From: Streptomyces subrutilus
GTDB taxonomy: Bacteria > Actinomycetota > Actinomycetes > Streptomycetales > Streptomycetaceae
Reading direction: 5' to 3'
Length of the DNA: 64,000 nucleotides
Assembly (NCBI RefSeq): GCF_008704535.1
Contig: NZ_CP023701.1
Location: 1,612,001-1,676,000 of the forward strand
Both the position numbers and the translations under genes were made by a program. Below the pieces are notes generated by a model. The model was not told where the DNA came from, made no database searches, and worked only from the letters and a program-made list of their open reading frames with translations. Below, one piece after another: positions 1 through 8,780 of this stretch. The stretch's first letter is position 1; each line of letters starts with the position of its first letter.

Positions 1-386
1 TTGACGTAGGCCGGGTCGCTGACCCACACCGTGGCGCCCGGGCGGGTGCGGGCGACGAGGTCGGCCAGCAGCCGCAGCGCGCCCGACCCGGCGACGGTCT
101 GTACGGCCACGGCCCGGTCGGCCGGCGCCGCGGAGCCCAGGACCAGCTCGGGCAGGAGGCGGTTGAAGGCGGCGTTCCCGGACAGGCCGCGGTACTCCTT
201 GGACGCGGAGCGCTCGGCCAGCCGGATCTCGGCCTCGCGCACGGCGGCCATCACGGGCGTACGGCCGGAGGAGTCGCGGTAGACGCCGAGGACGAGGTCG
301 AGCCGCTCGGGCCGCTCGTCGGCGGCGAACGCGGCGGTCAGCTCCCACAGCGGGTCGGAGGGCGGCGGGGGCAGGAGCTCAAGCAT
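1..386 (-). CDS. Class I (aspartate/aromatic) aminotransferase, N-terminal part only
   Basis: The visible 128 codons encode the N-terminus of a PLP-dependent class I aminotransferase; the rest lies beyond the left edge of the window. The reading begins MLELLPPPPSDPLWELT and contains DLVLGVYRDSSG, SKEYRGLSG and the P-loop-like stretch TVAGSGALRLLADL, which match the opening of the AspC/TyrB group. The PLP lysine lies outside the window, so substrate preference cannot be read. The ATG lies inside the last codons of the upstream exporter gene (8-base overlap), so the two are very likely translationally coupled. With the divergent Lrp-type regulator this suggests amino acid interconversion plus export. 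Confidence 0.85.
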   Translation of the reverse strand, partial: MLELLPPPPSDPLWELTAAFAADERPERLDLVLGVYRDSSGRTPVMAAVREAEIRLAERSASKEYRGLSGNAAFNRLLPELVLGSAAPADRAVAVQTVAGSGALRLLADLVARTRPGATVWVSDPAYV

Positions 387-1395
387 GTGCGGAGACCTCG
401 GGGGCGGGAGAGGGAGCGGGGTCGGGGGCCGGGGGGCGGCCGCCCGCGCGGCGGTGGGCGAGGACGACGCCCGCGGTGATCAGCGGGACCCCGGCGAGCA
501 CGGCCGGGGTGGGCGCCTCCCCGAGCAGCGGTACGGCGAGCAGGACCACCAGCACGGGGCTGAGGCTGCCGACGGCGGCGCTGCGCTCGGCGCCCAGCCG
601 GCGGATGGCGACGGCGTACAGCAGGCCGGCGCACAGGCCGACGCCGAGGCCCTGCACGACCAGGAACAGGGCGATGTCGGAGCCCGCCGCGTGGGCGAGG
701 CCGGTGGGCAGCAGGCCGGTCAGGACCAGCAGGCCGATCACGGCGAAGGACGGCAGGCAGAGCAGTCCGATGGACCCGACGGGGTCGAGGTCCGCCTCCC
801 GCAGCCCGACCGTGTAGAGGGCCCACAGCCCGCTGGCCGCCAGGAGGGTGCCCGTACCCGCGAGGACATCGGTGTCCACCGGGACGAGGTGGCGCCAGAC
901 GAGGGCGGTCACCCCGGCCGCGATCAGGGCGAGCCCGGCGCGCTGCGTCCCGCGGGGCAGGCCGTGCCCGCGGGCGGCCATCAGCGCGGAGACGAACAGC
1001 GGGACCATCCCGGGCACGATCGAGCCGACGAAGGCGGCGGAGGTCAGGGCGCCGCCGTGCATCGCGGCGAGGAAGAACGGCACGCCCGCCCCGCAGACGA
1101 TCTTCACCGCGGGTCCGGGCCGGACCGACGCGATGCGCTGACGGCGGCGCCACAGCGCGGGGAGCAGGACCAGCAGCGGGACGCCGAAGCGCAGCAGGGC
1201 CGCGTCGGCGGGCAGCAGGGTGGAGGCGCTCAGGGCCCGGGCGCTGAGCGCGAAGGCGGCCCAGATCGACACGGTCACGAGCAGGGCGAGCAGGCCCTCG
1301 GTGTGCGGGGAGGGGCGGCGCCGGCCGGGGTCACCGGCCGGCGGGCCCGGCGCGTCGGGAGGCGCGGTCGCGCCGTCGGGGTGCGTAGCGACCAC
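379..1395 (-). CDS. EamA/DMT-family exporter
   Basis: This 338-residue integral membrane protein of the drug/metabolite transporter superfamily has about ten hydrophobic segments arranged as two EamA repeats, with a hydrophilic Pro-rich N-terminus of about 30 residues and a Pro/Ala-rich tail. Family members usually export amino acids or other small metabolites. I chose the GTG at 1395 (protein starting VVATHPDG) because upstream in-frame codons run through the divergent regulator gene. The gene faces an Lrp/AsnC regulator across 132 bp and overlaps the aminotransferase gene by 8 bases, so regulator, exporter and aminotransferase form a natural unit. The substrate is not readable from sequence. 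Confidence 0.85.
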   Translation of the reverse strand: MVATHPDGATAPPDAPGPPAGDPGRRRPSPHTEGLLALLVTVSIWAAFALSARALSASTLLPADAALLRFGVPLLVLLPALWRRRQRIASVRPGPAVKIVCGAGVPFFLAAMHGGALTSAAFVGSIVPGMVPLFVSALMAARGHGLPRGTQRAGLALIAAGVTALVWRHLVPVDTDVLAGTGTLLAASGLWALYTVGLREADLDPVGSIGLLCLPSFAVIGLLVLTGLLPTGLAHAAGSDIALFLVVQGLGVGLCAGLLYAVAIRRLGAERSAAVGSLSPVLVVLLAVPLLGEAPTPAVLAGVPLITAGVVLAHRRAGGRPPAPDPAPSPAPEVSAHA

Positions 1396-1527
1396 GGAGA
1401 GTGCTCCAGCCTCGGGGAGGGACCGGTCCGGTCCGTTCCCGGCAACGCTAGGGCCTGGGCCGGGGCAGCCGATTGCCAGTTCTGCCGCTCGCACGTACGT
1501 TTGGGGCAGGATCTGCCAAGGAGGACC

Positions 1528-2025
1528 GTGGACGCAGTCGATCTGCAGATCGTCCGGGAGTTGCAGGCGGACGGCCGCCTCACCAACCAGGAGCTGGCCG
1601 ACCGCGTCCGCCTGTCCCCCTCCCCCTGTCTGCGCCGGGTCCGGCGGTTGGAGGAGGCGGGCCTGATCCGCGGCTACACCGCCATGGTCGACCAGGTCGC
1701 CTTCGGCCTCCCGGTCACCGTGTTCGTCCGGATCCGGCTGGAGCGCCACACGGCGGAGGCGGTCGCGCTGTTCGAGGAGCACGTCGCGGTCATCGGGCAC
1801 ATCCAGGACTGCTACCTGATGGCGGGCAGCAGCGACTACCTGCTGCGGGTGGTCATCGAGGACCTGGAGGCGTACGAGGCCCTGGTCCGCCACCGCATCC
1901 ACGCCATCCCCGGCATCGCCGCGATCGAGTCGAGCTTCGCCTACGGCAGCGTGAAGCAGACCCGCGTGTACCCGGCCCCGCGCACCCCGGCCCGGGCCCG
2001 GCACGATCCGAAGGGCACGGTCTAG
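1528..2025 (+). CDS. Lrp/AsnC-family transcriptional regulator
   Basis: This 165-residue protein has the standard Lrp/AsnC layout: an N-terminal winged helix-turn-helix (about residues 1-55, with LQADGRLTNQELADRVRLS and CLRRVRRLEEAGLIRGY) followed by a RAM/AsnC ligand-binding domain ending near residue 150. The GTG start at 1528 is supported by the ribosome-binding site AAGGAGGA just upstream, and the protein then opens with DAVDLQIVREL as is usual for the family. Members sense amino acids and commonly control adjacent export or catabolic genes; the divergent EamA exporter is the obvious target. Its stop overlaps the convergent macro-domain gene by four bases through a shared CTAG. Confidence 0.92.
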   Translation: MDAVDLQIVRELQADGRLTNQELADRVRLSPSPCLRRVRRLEEAGLIRGYTAMVDQVAFGLPVTVFVRIRLERHTAEAVALFEEHVAVIGHIQDCYLMAGSSDYLLRVVIEDLEAYEALVRHRIHAIPGIAAIESSFAYGSVKQTRVYPAPRTPARARHDPKGTV

Positions 2026-2552
2026 GCCGAGCCGTCCGGCCCCTGCGCGACCGCCGCCGCGAAGGCCGCGTGGGCCCGCTCGTCGAAGAGGACGAAGCGG
2101 ACCTCCTCCACCGCCGTGCGGGTCGCCCGTACGGTCTCCACCGCGATCCGGGCGCCGTCGTCCAGCGGCCAGCCGTAGACGCCGGTCGAGACGGCCGGAA
2201 AGGCGACCGTGCGGGCCCCCAGTCCGTCCGCGATCCGCAGGGACTCGCGGTAGCAGGAGGCGAGCAGCCGCGACCGGTCCTCCTCGCGGGACCAGACCGG
2301 CCCGACCGTGTGCACCACGTGCCCGGCCTGGAGCCGGCCTGCGGTGGTGGCCACCGCCCCGCCCGTCGCCAGGCCCTTGCCGTGGTGCGAGCGGCGCAGG
2401 TCCTCGCAGGCCGCCAGGATCTCCGGCCCGCCGCGCCGGTGGATGGCCCCGTCGACCCCGCCCCCGCCGAGCAGCGAGGAGTTGGCGGCGTTGACGATCA
2501 CGTCGGCCCGCTCCGCCGTGATGTCGCCGAGGACCAGGGTGATGCGCGTCAT
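2022..2552 (-). CDS. Macro domain protein (YmdB-like ADP-ribose binding or deacetylase)
   Basis: This 176-residue protein is essentially one macro domain. It shows the family signatures LGDIT near residue 8, [18 protein letters not shown] (about 21-38), and [13 protein letters not shown] around residue 117-128. Macro domains of the YmdB/AF1521 type bind ADP-ribose and often hydrolyse O-acetyl-ADP-ribose or remove ADP-ribose from proteins; the Asn and Asp of the NAAN...GGVDGA segment are present. The ATG overlaps the stop of the upstream FAD oxidoreductase gene by four bases (ATGA), so the two are co-translated. What the partnership means is not clear. Confidence 0.92.
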   Translation of the reverse strand: MTRITLVLGDITAERADVIVNAANSSLLGGGGVDGAIHRRGGPEILAACEDLRRSHHGKGLATGGAVATTAGRLQAGHVVHTVGPVWSREEDRSRLLASCYRESLRIADGLGARTVAFPAVSTGVYGWPLDDGARIAVETVRATRTAVEEVRFVLFDERAHAAFAAAVAQGPDGSA

Positions 2553-3970
2553 CGCGGGGCCTTCCGAAGGTGGCGCCAGACCGCCTTGGCCGCGTTGTGC
2601 CCGGACATGCCGTGCACGCCGGGGCCGGGCGGGGTGGCCGAGGAGCAGAGGAACACCGCGGGGTGCGCGGTGGCGTACGGAAAGAGGCTGACCTTCGGGC
2701 GCAGCAGCAGCTGGAGCCCCGAGGCGGCCCCGCAGGCGATGTCCCCGCCGACGTAGTTGGGGTTGCGGGCGGCCAGTTGTGGCGGTCCGGCGGTGGCGCG
2801 GGCCAGTACGAGGTCGCGGAAGCCGGGGGCGAAGCGCTCCAGTTGGCGCTCGACCGCGTCGGTGAGGTCGCCGTCCCAGCCGGCCGGCACGTGCCCGTAC
2901 GCCCAGAACACGTGCCGGCCCGCGGGCGCCCGGCCGGGGTCGACCAGGCTGGGCTGCGCGGTGATCAGGAAGGGGTAGCGCGGGGCCCGGCCGGTGGAGG
3001 CCAGGTGCAGGGAGGCGTCGATGTCGCGGGTGCGCGGGCCGATCTGCACGGTGCCGGCCCGGCGCGGCTCCTCGGCCGTCCACGGGACCGGGCCGTCCAG
3101 CGCGTAGTCGAGCTTGAAGACGGAGGCCCCGTACCGGTAGCCGTCGTAGGCCCGTCCGAGGCCGGCGATGCGGGCGAGGGCGGTGGGCGAGGTGTCGAAG
3201 ACGTACGCGCGGGCCGGCGGGAGGTCGTCGAGCCGCTTGACCTCGAAGTCGGTGTGGACACTCCCGCCGAGGTCGCGCAGGTACCCGGCGAGGGCGTCGG
3301 AGATCGACTGCGAGCCGCCGCGCGGCAGGGGCCAGCCGTTCGCGTGGGCGGCGAGCGCGAACACCAGGCCGACGGCGCCGGTGCCGATGCCGCCGAGCGG
3401 GGCGATGACGTGGGCGACGAGCCCGGCGAACAGCGCCCGCGCCCGCTCGTCGCGGAAGCGGCGCAGCAGCCAGGTGGAGGGCGGCAGTCCGGCGAGGCCG
3501 AAGCGGGCGAGGGTGAGGGGGTCGCGGGGCAGCGCGGTGCTCGGCAGCGACATGAAGTCCCGGGCCAGGGTCGGCCACTTGCCGAGGAACGGATCGACGA
3601 GGCGGCGGTAGGCGCCCGCGTCGCGGGGGCCGAAGGAGGCGGCCGTCTCGGCGACGGAACGGGACAGGACGGCGGCCGTGCCGTCGTCGAAGGGATGGGC
3701 CATGGGCAGCGCCGGGTGCAGCCACTCCAGCCCGTACCGGTCGAGCGGCATGGTGGAGAAGACGGGCGAGCCGACACCGAGGGGGTGCACGGCCGAGCAG
3801 GGGTCGTGCCGGAAGCCGGGGAGGGTGAGCTCCTCGGTGCGCGCTCCCCCGCCGATCGACCCCGCGGCCTCGAAGACGGCCACGGAGAGGCCGCGCCGGG
3901 CGAGTTCGACGGCGGCGGTGAGCCCGTTGGGCCCCGCCCCCACCACGACCGCATCGAGGATCGACGGCAC
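2549..3970 (-). CDS. NAD(P)/FAD-dependent oxidoreductase, phytoene-desaturase-like
   Basis: This 473-residue flavoprotein opens with an FAD-binding Rossmann motif, [20 protein letters not shown], followed by the acidic end of strand 2 (VAVFEA) and the GG doublet region [10 protein letters not shown]. The C-terminus carries [19 protein letters not shown], typical of the amine-oxidase/phytoene-desaturase class in which the end of the chain closes over FAD. The family includes carotenoid desaturases and many uncharacterised oxidoreductases. No carotenoid genes are nearby, so a pigment role is not supported. It is the first gene of a two-gene unit with the macro-domain gene. Confidence 0.85.
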   Translation of the reverse strand: MPSILDAVVVGAGPNGLTAAVELARRGLSVAVFEAAGSIGGGARTEELTLPGFRHDPCSAVHPLGVGSPVFSTMPLDRYGLEWLHPALPMAHPFDDGTAAVLSRSVAETAASFGPRDAGAYRRLVDPFLGKWPTLARDFMSLPSTALPRDPLTLARFGLAGLPPSTWLLRRFRDERARALFAGLVAHVIAPLGGIGTGAVGLVFALAAHANGWPLPRGGSQSISDALAGYLRDLGGSVHTDFEVKRLDDLPPARAYVFDTSPTALARIAGLGRAYDGYRYGASVFKLDYALDGPVPWTAEEPRRAGTVQIGPRTRDIDASLHLASTGRAPRYPFLITAQPSLVDPGRAPAGRHVFWAYGHVPAGWDGDLTDAVERQLERFAPGFRDLVLARATAGPPQLAARNPNYVGGDIACGAASGLQLLLRPKVSLFPYATAHPAVFLCSSATPPGPGVHGMSGHNAAKAVWRHLRKAPR

Positions 3971-4072
3971 TTGCTCCTCCTTCGTCCGGCGGCGCCTGTG
4001 CCCCCAGGATATGGCGCCCGCCCGGGCGGACGGGCCCGCCGGGCCCGCCCCCGCGCCGCGGCCGGAGTCCCG

Positions 4073-4930
4073 CTACCGGGCCCGGCGCTCCCGTGCGGCC
4101 CCGTCCGGGTCCCCGCGCAGCAGCTCGCGGACGCGGAGCGCGGTGGCCTCGTCTCGGCCGACGGCGAAGGGCAGCGCGTTGTCCCGGTCCACCCGGAAGG
4201 GGACGCCGGCGACCGTGCTCTGGTGGCCGCCGGCCTCGGCGACGAGCAGCAGCCCGGCCGCGTGGTCCCAGGCCGAGGGCCAGGTGAAGGCCAGGGCGTC
4301 CATCTCGCCGCGGGCGACGCGCAGGTACTCCAGGCCGGCGGACCCGCACGGGCGGGCCGCGACCCCGGGCACGTCCAGCCGTGCCAGGGCCCGCTTGTCC
4401 TCCTCGGAGGTGTAGAACGGGTGGGCCATCGCGACCCGCAGCTCGGCTCGGGGCTCGGGCGAACCGCTGCGTATGCGCGCGCCGTTGACGTACGCGCCCT
4501 GGCCGCGGACGGCGGTGGACAGTTCCTCCAGCGCCGGGGCGTAGGTCCAGGAGGCGAGGAGCTCGCCGCGGTGGGCGAGCGCGACCAGCGTGCAGAAGGC
4601 CGGATCACCGGAGACGAACTGGCGGGTGCCGTCGACCGGGTCGACGATCCACACCGGCGCGTCCTCGCGCAGCGCCCCGTAGGCGGCCGGGTCGGCGTGG
4701 ACGGCCTCCTCGCCCACCACGGCGGAGCCGGGCAGCAGCCGCTTCAGGGCGGCGGTGAGGTACTCCTCGGCCTGCCGGTCCGCGACGGTCACCAGGTCGT
4801 GGGGGCCGCTCTTCTGGTCGACCTCGTGCTCGGCGAGCTGCCGGAACCGGGGCATGATCTCGATCGCCGCCGCCTTGCGGACGGCCTCTTCCACGTCGGA
4901 CAGGCCATGGGCCAGAAAATCATCGATCAT
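4073..4930 (-). CDS. Inositol monophosphatase-family phosphatase
   Basis: This 285-residue enzyme belongs to the Mg-dependent, Li-sensitive phosphatase family. It shows the metal-binding motifs VVGEEAVH (residues 71-78), DPVDGTRQF (97-105) and AWDHAAG (220-226) in the correct order. Members dephosphorylate inositol phosphates, histidinol phosphate, or 3'-phosphoadenosine 5'-phosphate; the sequence alone does not settle which. I chose the ATG at 4930 because GCTGGAGGC lies directly upstream, while the longer reading adds an unconserved Arg/Ala/Gly stretch. It appears to be a single-gene unit. Confidence 0.88.
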   Translation of the reverse strand: MIDDFLAHGLSDVEEAVRKAAAIEIMPRFRQLAEHEVDQKSGPHDLVTVADRQAEEYLTAALKRLLPGSAVVGEEAVHADPAAYGALREDAPVWIVDPVDGTRQFVSGDPAFCTLVALAHRGELLASWTYAPALEELSTAVRGQGAYVNGARIRSGSPEPRAELRVAMAHPFYTSEEDKRALARLDVPGVAARPCGSAGLEYLRVARGEMDALAFTWPSAWDHAAGLLLVAEAGGHQSTVAGVPFRVDRDNALPFAVGRDEATALRVRELLRGDPDGAARERRAR

Positions 4931-5016
4931 GCCTCCAGCAAAGCACGCCCGGCCGACAAACCCCACTGCCCCGGCCCGCGCCCGCACGGCCGCCGCGTGA
5001 GCGGCGGGTGAACCGG

Positions 5017-5037
5017 CCGGGGCCGCGGCGGCCCCGG
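5017..5037. terminator. GC-rich hairpin downstream of the pyrimidine operon
   Basis: A perfect palindromic stem, CCGGGGCC / GGCCCCGG with a five-base GCGGC loop, sits 15 bp beyond the stop of the LLM oxidoreductase gene. It fits a Streptomyces terminator, which often lacks a U-tract, for the leftward operon 5052-9619. Confidence 0.5.
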
Positions 5038-5051
5038 CGGCCGGGCGGGCG

Positions 5052-6053
5052 TCAGCCGCCGAGGGCCGGGATGACGTGGCTGCCGTAGGTGTCGATCACG
5101 GCCTCGCGCGCGTCGTGCATGGCGTACACGGCGAACTGGTCGACGCCCAGGTCGCGCAGGGTCCGCAACTTCTCGACGTGGGCTTCGGCCGGTCCCAGCA
5201 GGCAGAACCGGTCGACGATCTCGTCGGGGACGAAGTCGGCCGACGGGTTCCCGGCGCGGCCGTGGTGGCTGTAGTCGTAGCCCTGGCGGGCCTTGACGTA
5301 CGCGGTGAGCTCGTCGGGGACCATCGAGGAGTGCTCGCCGTAGCGGCCGACGAGGTCCGCGACGTGGTTGCCGACCATGCCTCCGAACCACCGGCACTGG
5401 TCGCGGGCGTGCCCGAGGTCCTCGCCCACGTAGGCCGGGGCGGCGACGCAGATGGTGATGGCGGCCGGGTCGCGGCCGGCGGCCGCGGCCGCCTCGCGCA
5501 CCGACGTGACCATCCACTCGGTGAGGTAGGGGTCGGCGAGCTGGAGGATGAACCCGTCCGCCTTCCGTCCGGCCAGGGCCAGCGCCTTCGGCCCGTACGC
5601 CGCCATCCACACCGGCAGCCTCCCGTCGCGGATCCACGGGATGCGCAGCGCCGTGCCGTCGACCACCGCCTCACGGCCCTCGGCGAGGTCGCGGATGGCG
5701 TCGATGGCCTCGCCGAGCCGGGCGAGGGTGTTGGGGGCGCGGCCCGCGACCCGCATCGCCGAGTCCCCGCGCCCGATGCCGCACACCGTGCGGTTGCCGA
5801 ACATGTCGTTGAGGGTGGCGAAGGCGGAGGCCGTCACCTCCCAGGTGCGGGTGCCCGGGTTGGTCACCATCGGTCCGACGCGCAGCGTGCGGGTGTGCTC
5901 CAGGATCTGGCTGTAGACGACGAAGGGCTCCTGCCACAGCACGGCGGAGTCGAAGGTCCAGCCGTAGCGGAAGCCGTTGCGCTCGGCGCGGCGCATCAGG
6001 CTGACCACCTGGGAGGCGGGCGGGTCGGTTTGCAGGACGAGGCCGAAGTCCAT
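5052..6053 (-). CDS. LLM-class (probably F420-dependent) oxidoreductase
   Basis: This 333-residue protein has the luciferase-like TIM-barrel layout: it starts MDFGLVLQTDPP, has GFRYGWTFDS, LRVGPMVTNPGTRTWEV, GIGRGDSAMRVAG and PVWMAAYGPKALALAG, motifs typical of actinobacterial F420-dependent flavin-superfamily enzymes. The family transfers hydride between F420 (or FMN) and varied substrates. It is the last gene of a four-gene unit, 21 bp after the dihydropyrimidinase gene, so its substrate is probably linked to pyrimidines, hydantoins or a product of their breakdown. F420 rather than FMN is inferred from family resemblance, not from a decisive residue. Confidence 0.85.
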   Translation of the reverse strand: MDFGLVLQTDPPASQVVSLMRRAERNGFRYGWTFDSAVLWQEPFVVYSQILEHTRTLRVGPMVTNPGTRTWEVTASAFATLNDMFGNRTVCGIGRGDSAMRVAGRAPNTLARLGEAIDAIRDLAEGREAVVDGTALRIPWIRDGRLPVWMAAYGPKALALAGRKADGFILQLADPYLTEWMVTSVREAAAAAGRDPAAITICVAAPAYVGEDLGHARDQCRWFGGMVGNHVADLVGRYGEHSSMVPDELTAYVKARQGYDYSHHGRAGNPSADFVPDEIVDRFCLLGPAEAHVEKLRTLRDLGVDQFAVYAMHDAREAVIDTYGSHVIPALGG

Positions 6054-6074
6054 CGGGCGGCTCCTTACACGTGC

Positions 6075-7475
6075 TTACAGGTACTGGCAGGTGGAGCGGG
6101 GGACGAAGGCCCCGTGGCCGGCCCGGCCGGTGTACTCGCGCCGGTCGATGACGAGTTCGCCGCGCGAGAGCACGGTGTCGACGCGTCCGGTGATCCGCCT
6201 GCCCTCGTACGCCGAGTAGTCCACGTTCATGTGGTGGGTCTCGGCGGAGATGACCTGCTCGGCGTGCGGATCGTAGAGGACGATGTCGGCGTCGGAACCG
6301 GGCGCGATGGTGCCCTTCCGGGGGTAGAGGCCGAACATGCGGGCCGGGGTCGCGCAGGCGATCTCGATCCAGCGCCGTCGGCTGATGTGCCCGTCCAGGA
6401 CGGCCTGGTGCAGGAGGTCCATGCGGTTCTCCACGCCCGGCAGCCCGTTGGGGATCTTGGAGAAGTCGCCGCGGCCCAGCTCCTTCTGGCCGCGGAAGCA
6501 GAACGGGCAGTGGTCGGTGGAGACGACCTGGAGGTCGTTGGTCCGCAGGCCCCGCCAGAGCGCCGCCTGGTGCTCGCGGGGGCGCAGCGGCGTGGAGCAG
6601 ACGTACTTGGCGCCCTGGAAGTCGGGCTCTTCGAGGTTGTCGGTGGACAGGAAGAGGTACTGGGGACAGGTCTCGCCGAAGACGGGCAGTCCCTTGTCGC
6701 GGGCGGCGGCCAGCTCGGCCAGCGCCTCCTCCGCCGAGACGTGCACCACGTACAGCGGGGAGCCGGCGACCCGGGCCAGCTGGATCGCGCGGTGGGTTGC
6801 CTCGGCTTCGAGGAGCACCCTGCGGACCTCGCCGTGGTGGCGGGGGTCGGTCTCGCCGCGGGCGAGGGCCTGCTCGACGAGGACGTCGATGGCGATGCCG
6901 TTCTCGGCGTGCATCATGATCAGCCCGCCGTTGGCGGCGCCGCGCTGCATGGCGCGCAGGATCTGTCCGTCGTCGCTGTAGAAGACGCCGGGGTAGGCCA
7001 TGAACAGCTTGAAGGAGGTGACGCCCTCGCCGACGAGGTGGTCCATCTCCTTGAGGGTGCTCTCGTTGACGTCCGAGAGGATCATGTGGAAGGCGTAGTC
7101 GACGGAGCAGGTGCCGTCCGCCTTCGCGTACCAGGTGTCGAGGCCCTCGCGCAGGGCGCGGCCCGGGCTCTGCACGGCGAAGTCCACGATGGTGGTGGTG
7201 CCGCCCCAGGCCGCGGCCCGGGTGCCGGTCTCGAAGGTGTCCGAGGCGGCGGTGCCGCCGAAGGGCAGCTCCATGTGGGTGTGGGCGTCGACGCCGCCCG
7301 GGATGACGTACTTCCCGGTCGCGTCGAGCGTGCGGTCGGCGGTCCAGGCCGCGGCGGCCGCCGAGCCGTGCGCGGCCAGGGCCGCCACCCGGCCGTCCTC
7401 GATGAGGACGTCGGCGTGGAGTTCGTCGGCGGCCGTGACGACCAGGCCGCCGTGGATCAGGGTGCGGGTGCTCAT
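6075..7475 (-). CDS. hydA: Dihydropyrimidinase / D-hydantoinase
   Basis: This 466-residue amidohydrolase opens the ring of 5,6-dihydrouracil or dihydrothymine (and 5-substituted hydantoins) to N-carbamoyl-beta-amino acids. All di-zinc ligands are visible: DAHTHM (residues 63-68), the carbamylated lysine in TSFKLFMAY (K156), MMHAENG (H189), VVHVSAEE (H245) and STDHCPF (D321). Length matches the family. It lies 9 bp downstream of the aminotransferase gene inside an operon that also encodes the next enzyme, a beta-ureidopropionase-like nitrilase, which favours dihydropyrimidinase over a stand-alone hydantoinase. Confidence 0.93.
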   Translation of the reverse strand: MSTRTLIHGGLVVTAADELHADVLIEDGRVAALAAHGSAAAAAWTADRTLDATGKYVIPGGVDAHTHMELPFGGTAASDTFETGTRAAAWGGTTTIVDFAVQSPGRALREGLDTWYAKADGTCSVDYAFHMILSDVNESTLKEMDHLVGEGVTSFKLFMAYPGVFYSDDGQILRAMQRGAANGGLIMMHAENGIAIDVLVEQALARGETDPRHHGEVRRVLLEAEATHRAIQLARVAGSPLYVVHVSAEEALAELAAARDKGLPVFGETCPQYLFLSTDNLEEPDFQGAKYVCSTPLRPREHQAALWRGLRTNDLQVVSTDHCPFCFRGQKELGRGDFSKIPNGLPGVENRMDLLHQAVLDGHISRRRWIEIACATPARMFGLYPRKGTIAPGSDADIVLYDPHAEQVISAETHHMNVDYSAYEGRRITGRVDTVLSRGELVIDRREYTGRAGHGAFVPRSTCQYL

Positions 7476-7484
7476 CGGGTCCCC

Positions 7485-8780
7485 CTACGGGATGCTGCGC
7501 AAGGCCTGTTCGAGGATCTCGGCGCCCTCTTCCGCCTCGGCGACGGTGAGGGAGAGCGGCGGGGCGATGCGCAGCACGCTCGTGTCGTGCCCGCCGCCCC
7601 TGCCGAGGAGCAGGCCGCCTTCGCGGGCGGCTTCCAGGACGGCCGCGGCCGCGGCCGGGTGGGCCCGGTCGGTGCCCGGTTCGGTCAGCTCCAGCCCGGC
7701 CATCAGGCCGCGGCCGCGGACCTCCCGTACGGCGGGGACTCCGGCGCAGACGGCCCGCAGGCGGTTGAGCAGCAGGCCGCCGACGCGGCGGGCGTTGCCC
7801 TGGAGGTCGTGTTCCTGGAGGTACGCGAGGTTGGCGACGCCCGCCGCCATGGTGACCGGGGAGCCGCCGAAGGTGGAGATGGAGCTGGCGTCGAGGCAGT
7901 TCATCACCTCGGAGCGGGCCACGACCCCGCCGATGGACATGCCGTTGCCGATGCCCTTGGCGAAGGTGAGGATGTCGGGCGGGCCGTTCTGGGCGTGGGC
8001 CTGCCAGCCCCAGAAGTGGTCGCCGGTGCGCCCCCAGCCGGTCTGCACCTCGTCGCTGATCCACAGGATGCCGTGCCGGTCGAGCACCTCGCGGAAGGCC
8101 CCGTACAGGCCGTCGGGGGGTGCGGTGAACCCGCCGACTCCCTGGACCGGTTCGGCGATGAGGGCGGCCACTCCCCCGCGCGCCTGGCCGAGGACGTCTT
8201 CGAGGTCGGCGACGGCGGCGGCGGTGAACTCGGCGTCGGGCAGGGCGGCGAAGGGGCCGCGGGTGCGGACCGCGCCGTGGACGTAGTAGGTCTGGAGGGG
8301 CGAGAGGCTGGTGGTGGACCAGCCGCGGTTGCCGGTCACCGAGACGGTGGAGAAGGACCGCCCGTGGTAGCTGTTGCGCATCGCCAGGATCTGGTTCGAG
8401 CGGCGGTACGTGGTCGCGAGCAGCAGGGCGGTGTCGTTGGCCTCGGTGCCGGAGGTGGTGAAGAAGACCCGGGCGTCGGGGATGCCGGAGAGCGCGGCGA
8501 CGCGTTCGGCGAGCTCGATCATCGGGCGGTTGAGGTAGAGGGTGGAGGAGTGGATGATCCGCCCGGCCTGGTCGGCGACGGCCTTGGTGACCTCGGGCAG
8601 GGCGTGGGCGGTCATCGTGGTGAGGATGCCCCCGAAGAAGTCGAGGTACCGGTTGCCGTCGGCGTCCCAGACGTGGCGGCCCTCGCCGTGGGTGAGCTCG
8701 ATGGGGCGGTCGTAGTAGAGCGCGAGCCAGTCGGGCATGACGGTCCGGTGGCGGCTGTGCAGCGGGATCGGGTTGGTCAC
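7485..8780 (-). CDS. Class III aminotransferase (beta-alanine / beta-aminoisobutyrate type)
   Basis: This 431-residue PLP enzyme of the class III (ornithine/omega) aminotransferase family resembles the AGXT2 / 3-amino-2-methylpropionate-pyruvate group. The cofactor motifs are clear: TTSGTEAND (109-116), ISDEVQTGWGRTG (241-253) and the PLP lysine in TFAKGIGNG (K275). The GTG start at 8780 overlaps the nitrilase stop (GTGA), and the encoded VTNPIPLHSRHRTV opening reads as a real N-terminus. In the pathway it would transaminate beta-alanine or beta-aminoisobutyrate, the products of the neighbouring hydrolases, to semialdehydes. Confidence 0.9.
   Translation of the reverse strand: MTNPIPLHSRHRTVMPDWLALYYDRPIELTHGEGRHVWDADGNRYLDFFGGILTTMTAHALPEVTKAVADQAGRIIHSSTLYLNRPMIELAERVAALSGIPDARVFFTTSGTEANDTALLLATTYRRSNQILAMRNSYHGRSFSTVSVTGNRGWSTTSLSPLQTYYVHGAVRTRGPFAALPDAEFTAAAVADLEDVLGQARGGVAALIAEPVQGVGGFTAPPDGLYGAFREVLDRHGILWISDEVQTGWGRTGDHFWGWQAHAQNGPPDILTFAKGIGNGMSIGGVVARSEVMNCLDASSISTFGGSPVTMAAGVANLAYLQEHDLQGNARRVGGLLLNRLRAVCAGVPAVREVRGRGLMAGLELTEPGTDRAHPAAAAAVLEAAREGGLLLGRGGGHDTSVLRIAPPLSLTVAEAEEGAEILEQALRSIP

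Noticed and set aside
385-1527. Long rightward reading frame upstream of the Lrp gene, giving a protein of over 500 residues
   Set aside because: The extra N-terminal part is Gly/Gln/Asp/Glu-rich antisense of the EamA gene, while the family N-terminus begins at the GTG at 1528 with a good ribosome-binding site.
2549-3970. Carotenoid biosynthesis role for the FAD oxidoreductase
   Set aside because: The fold is phytoene-desaturase-like, but no phytoene synthase, GGPP synthase or cyclase gene is nearby.
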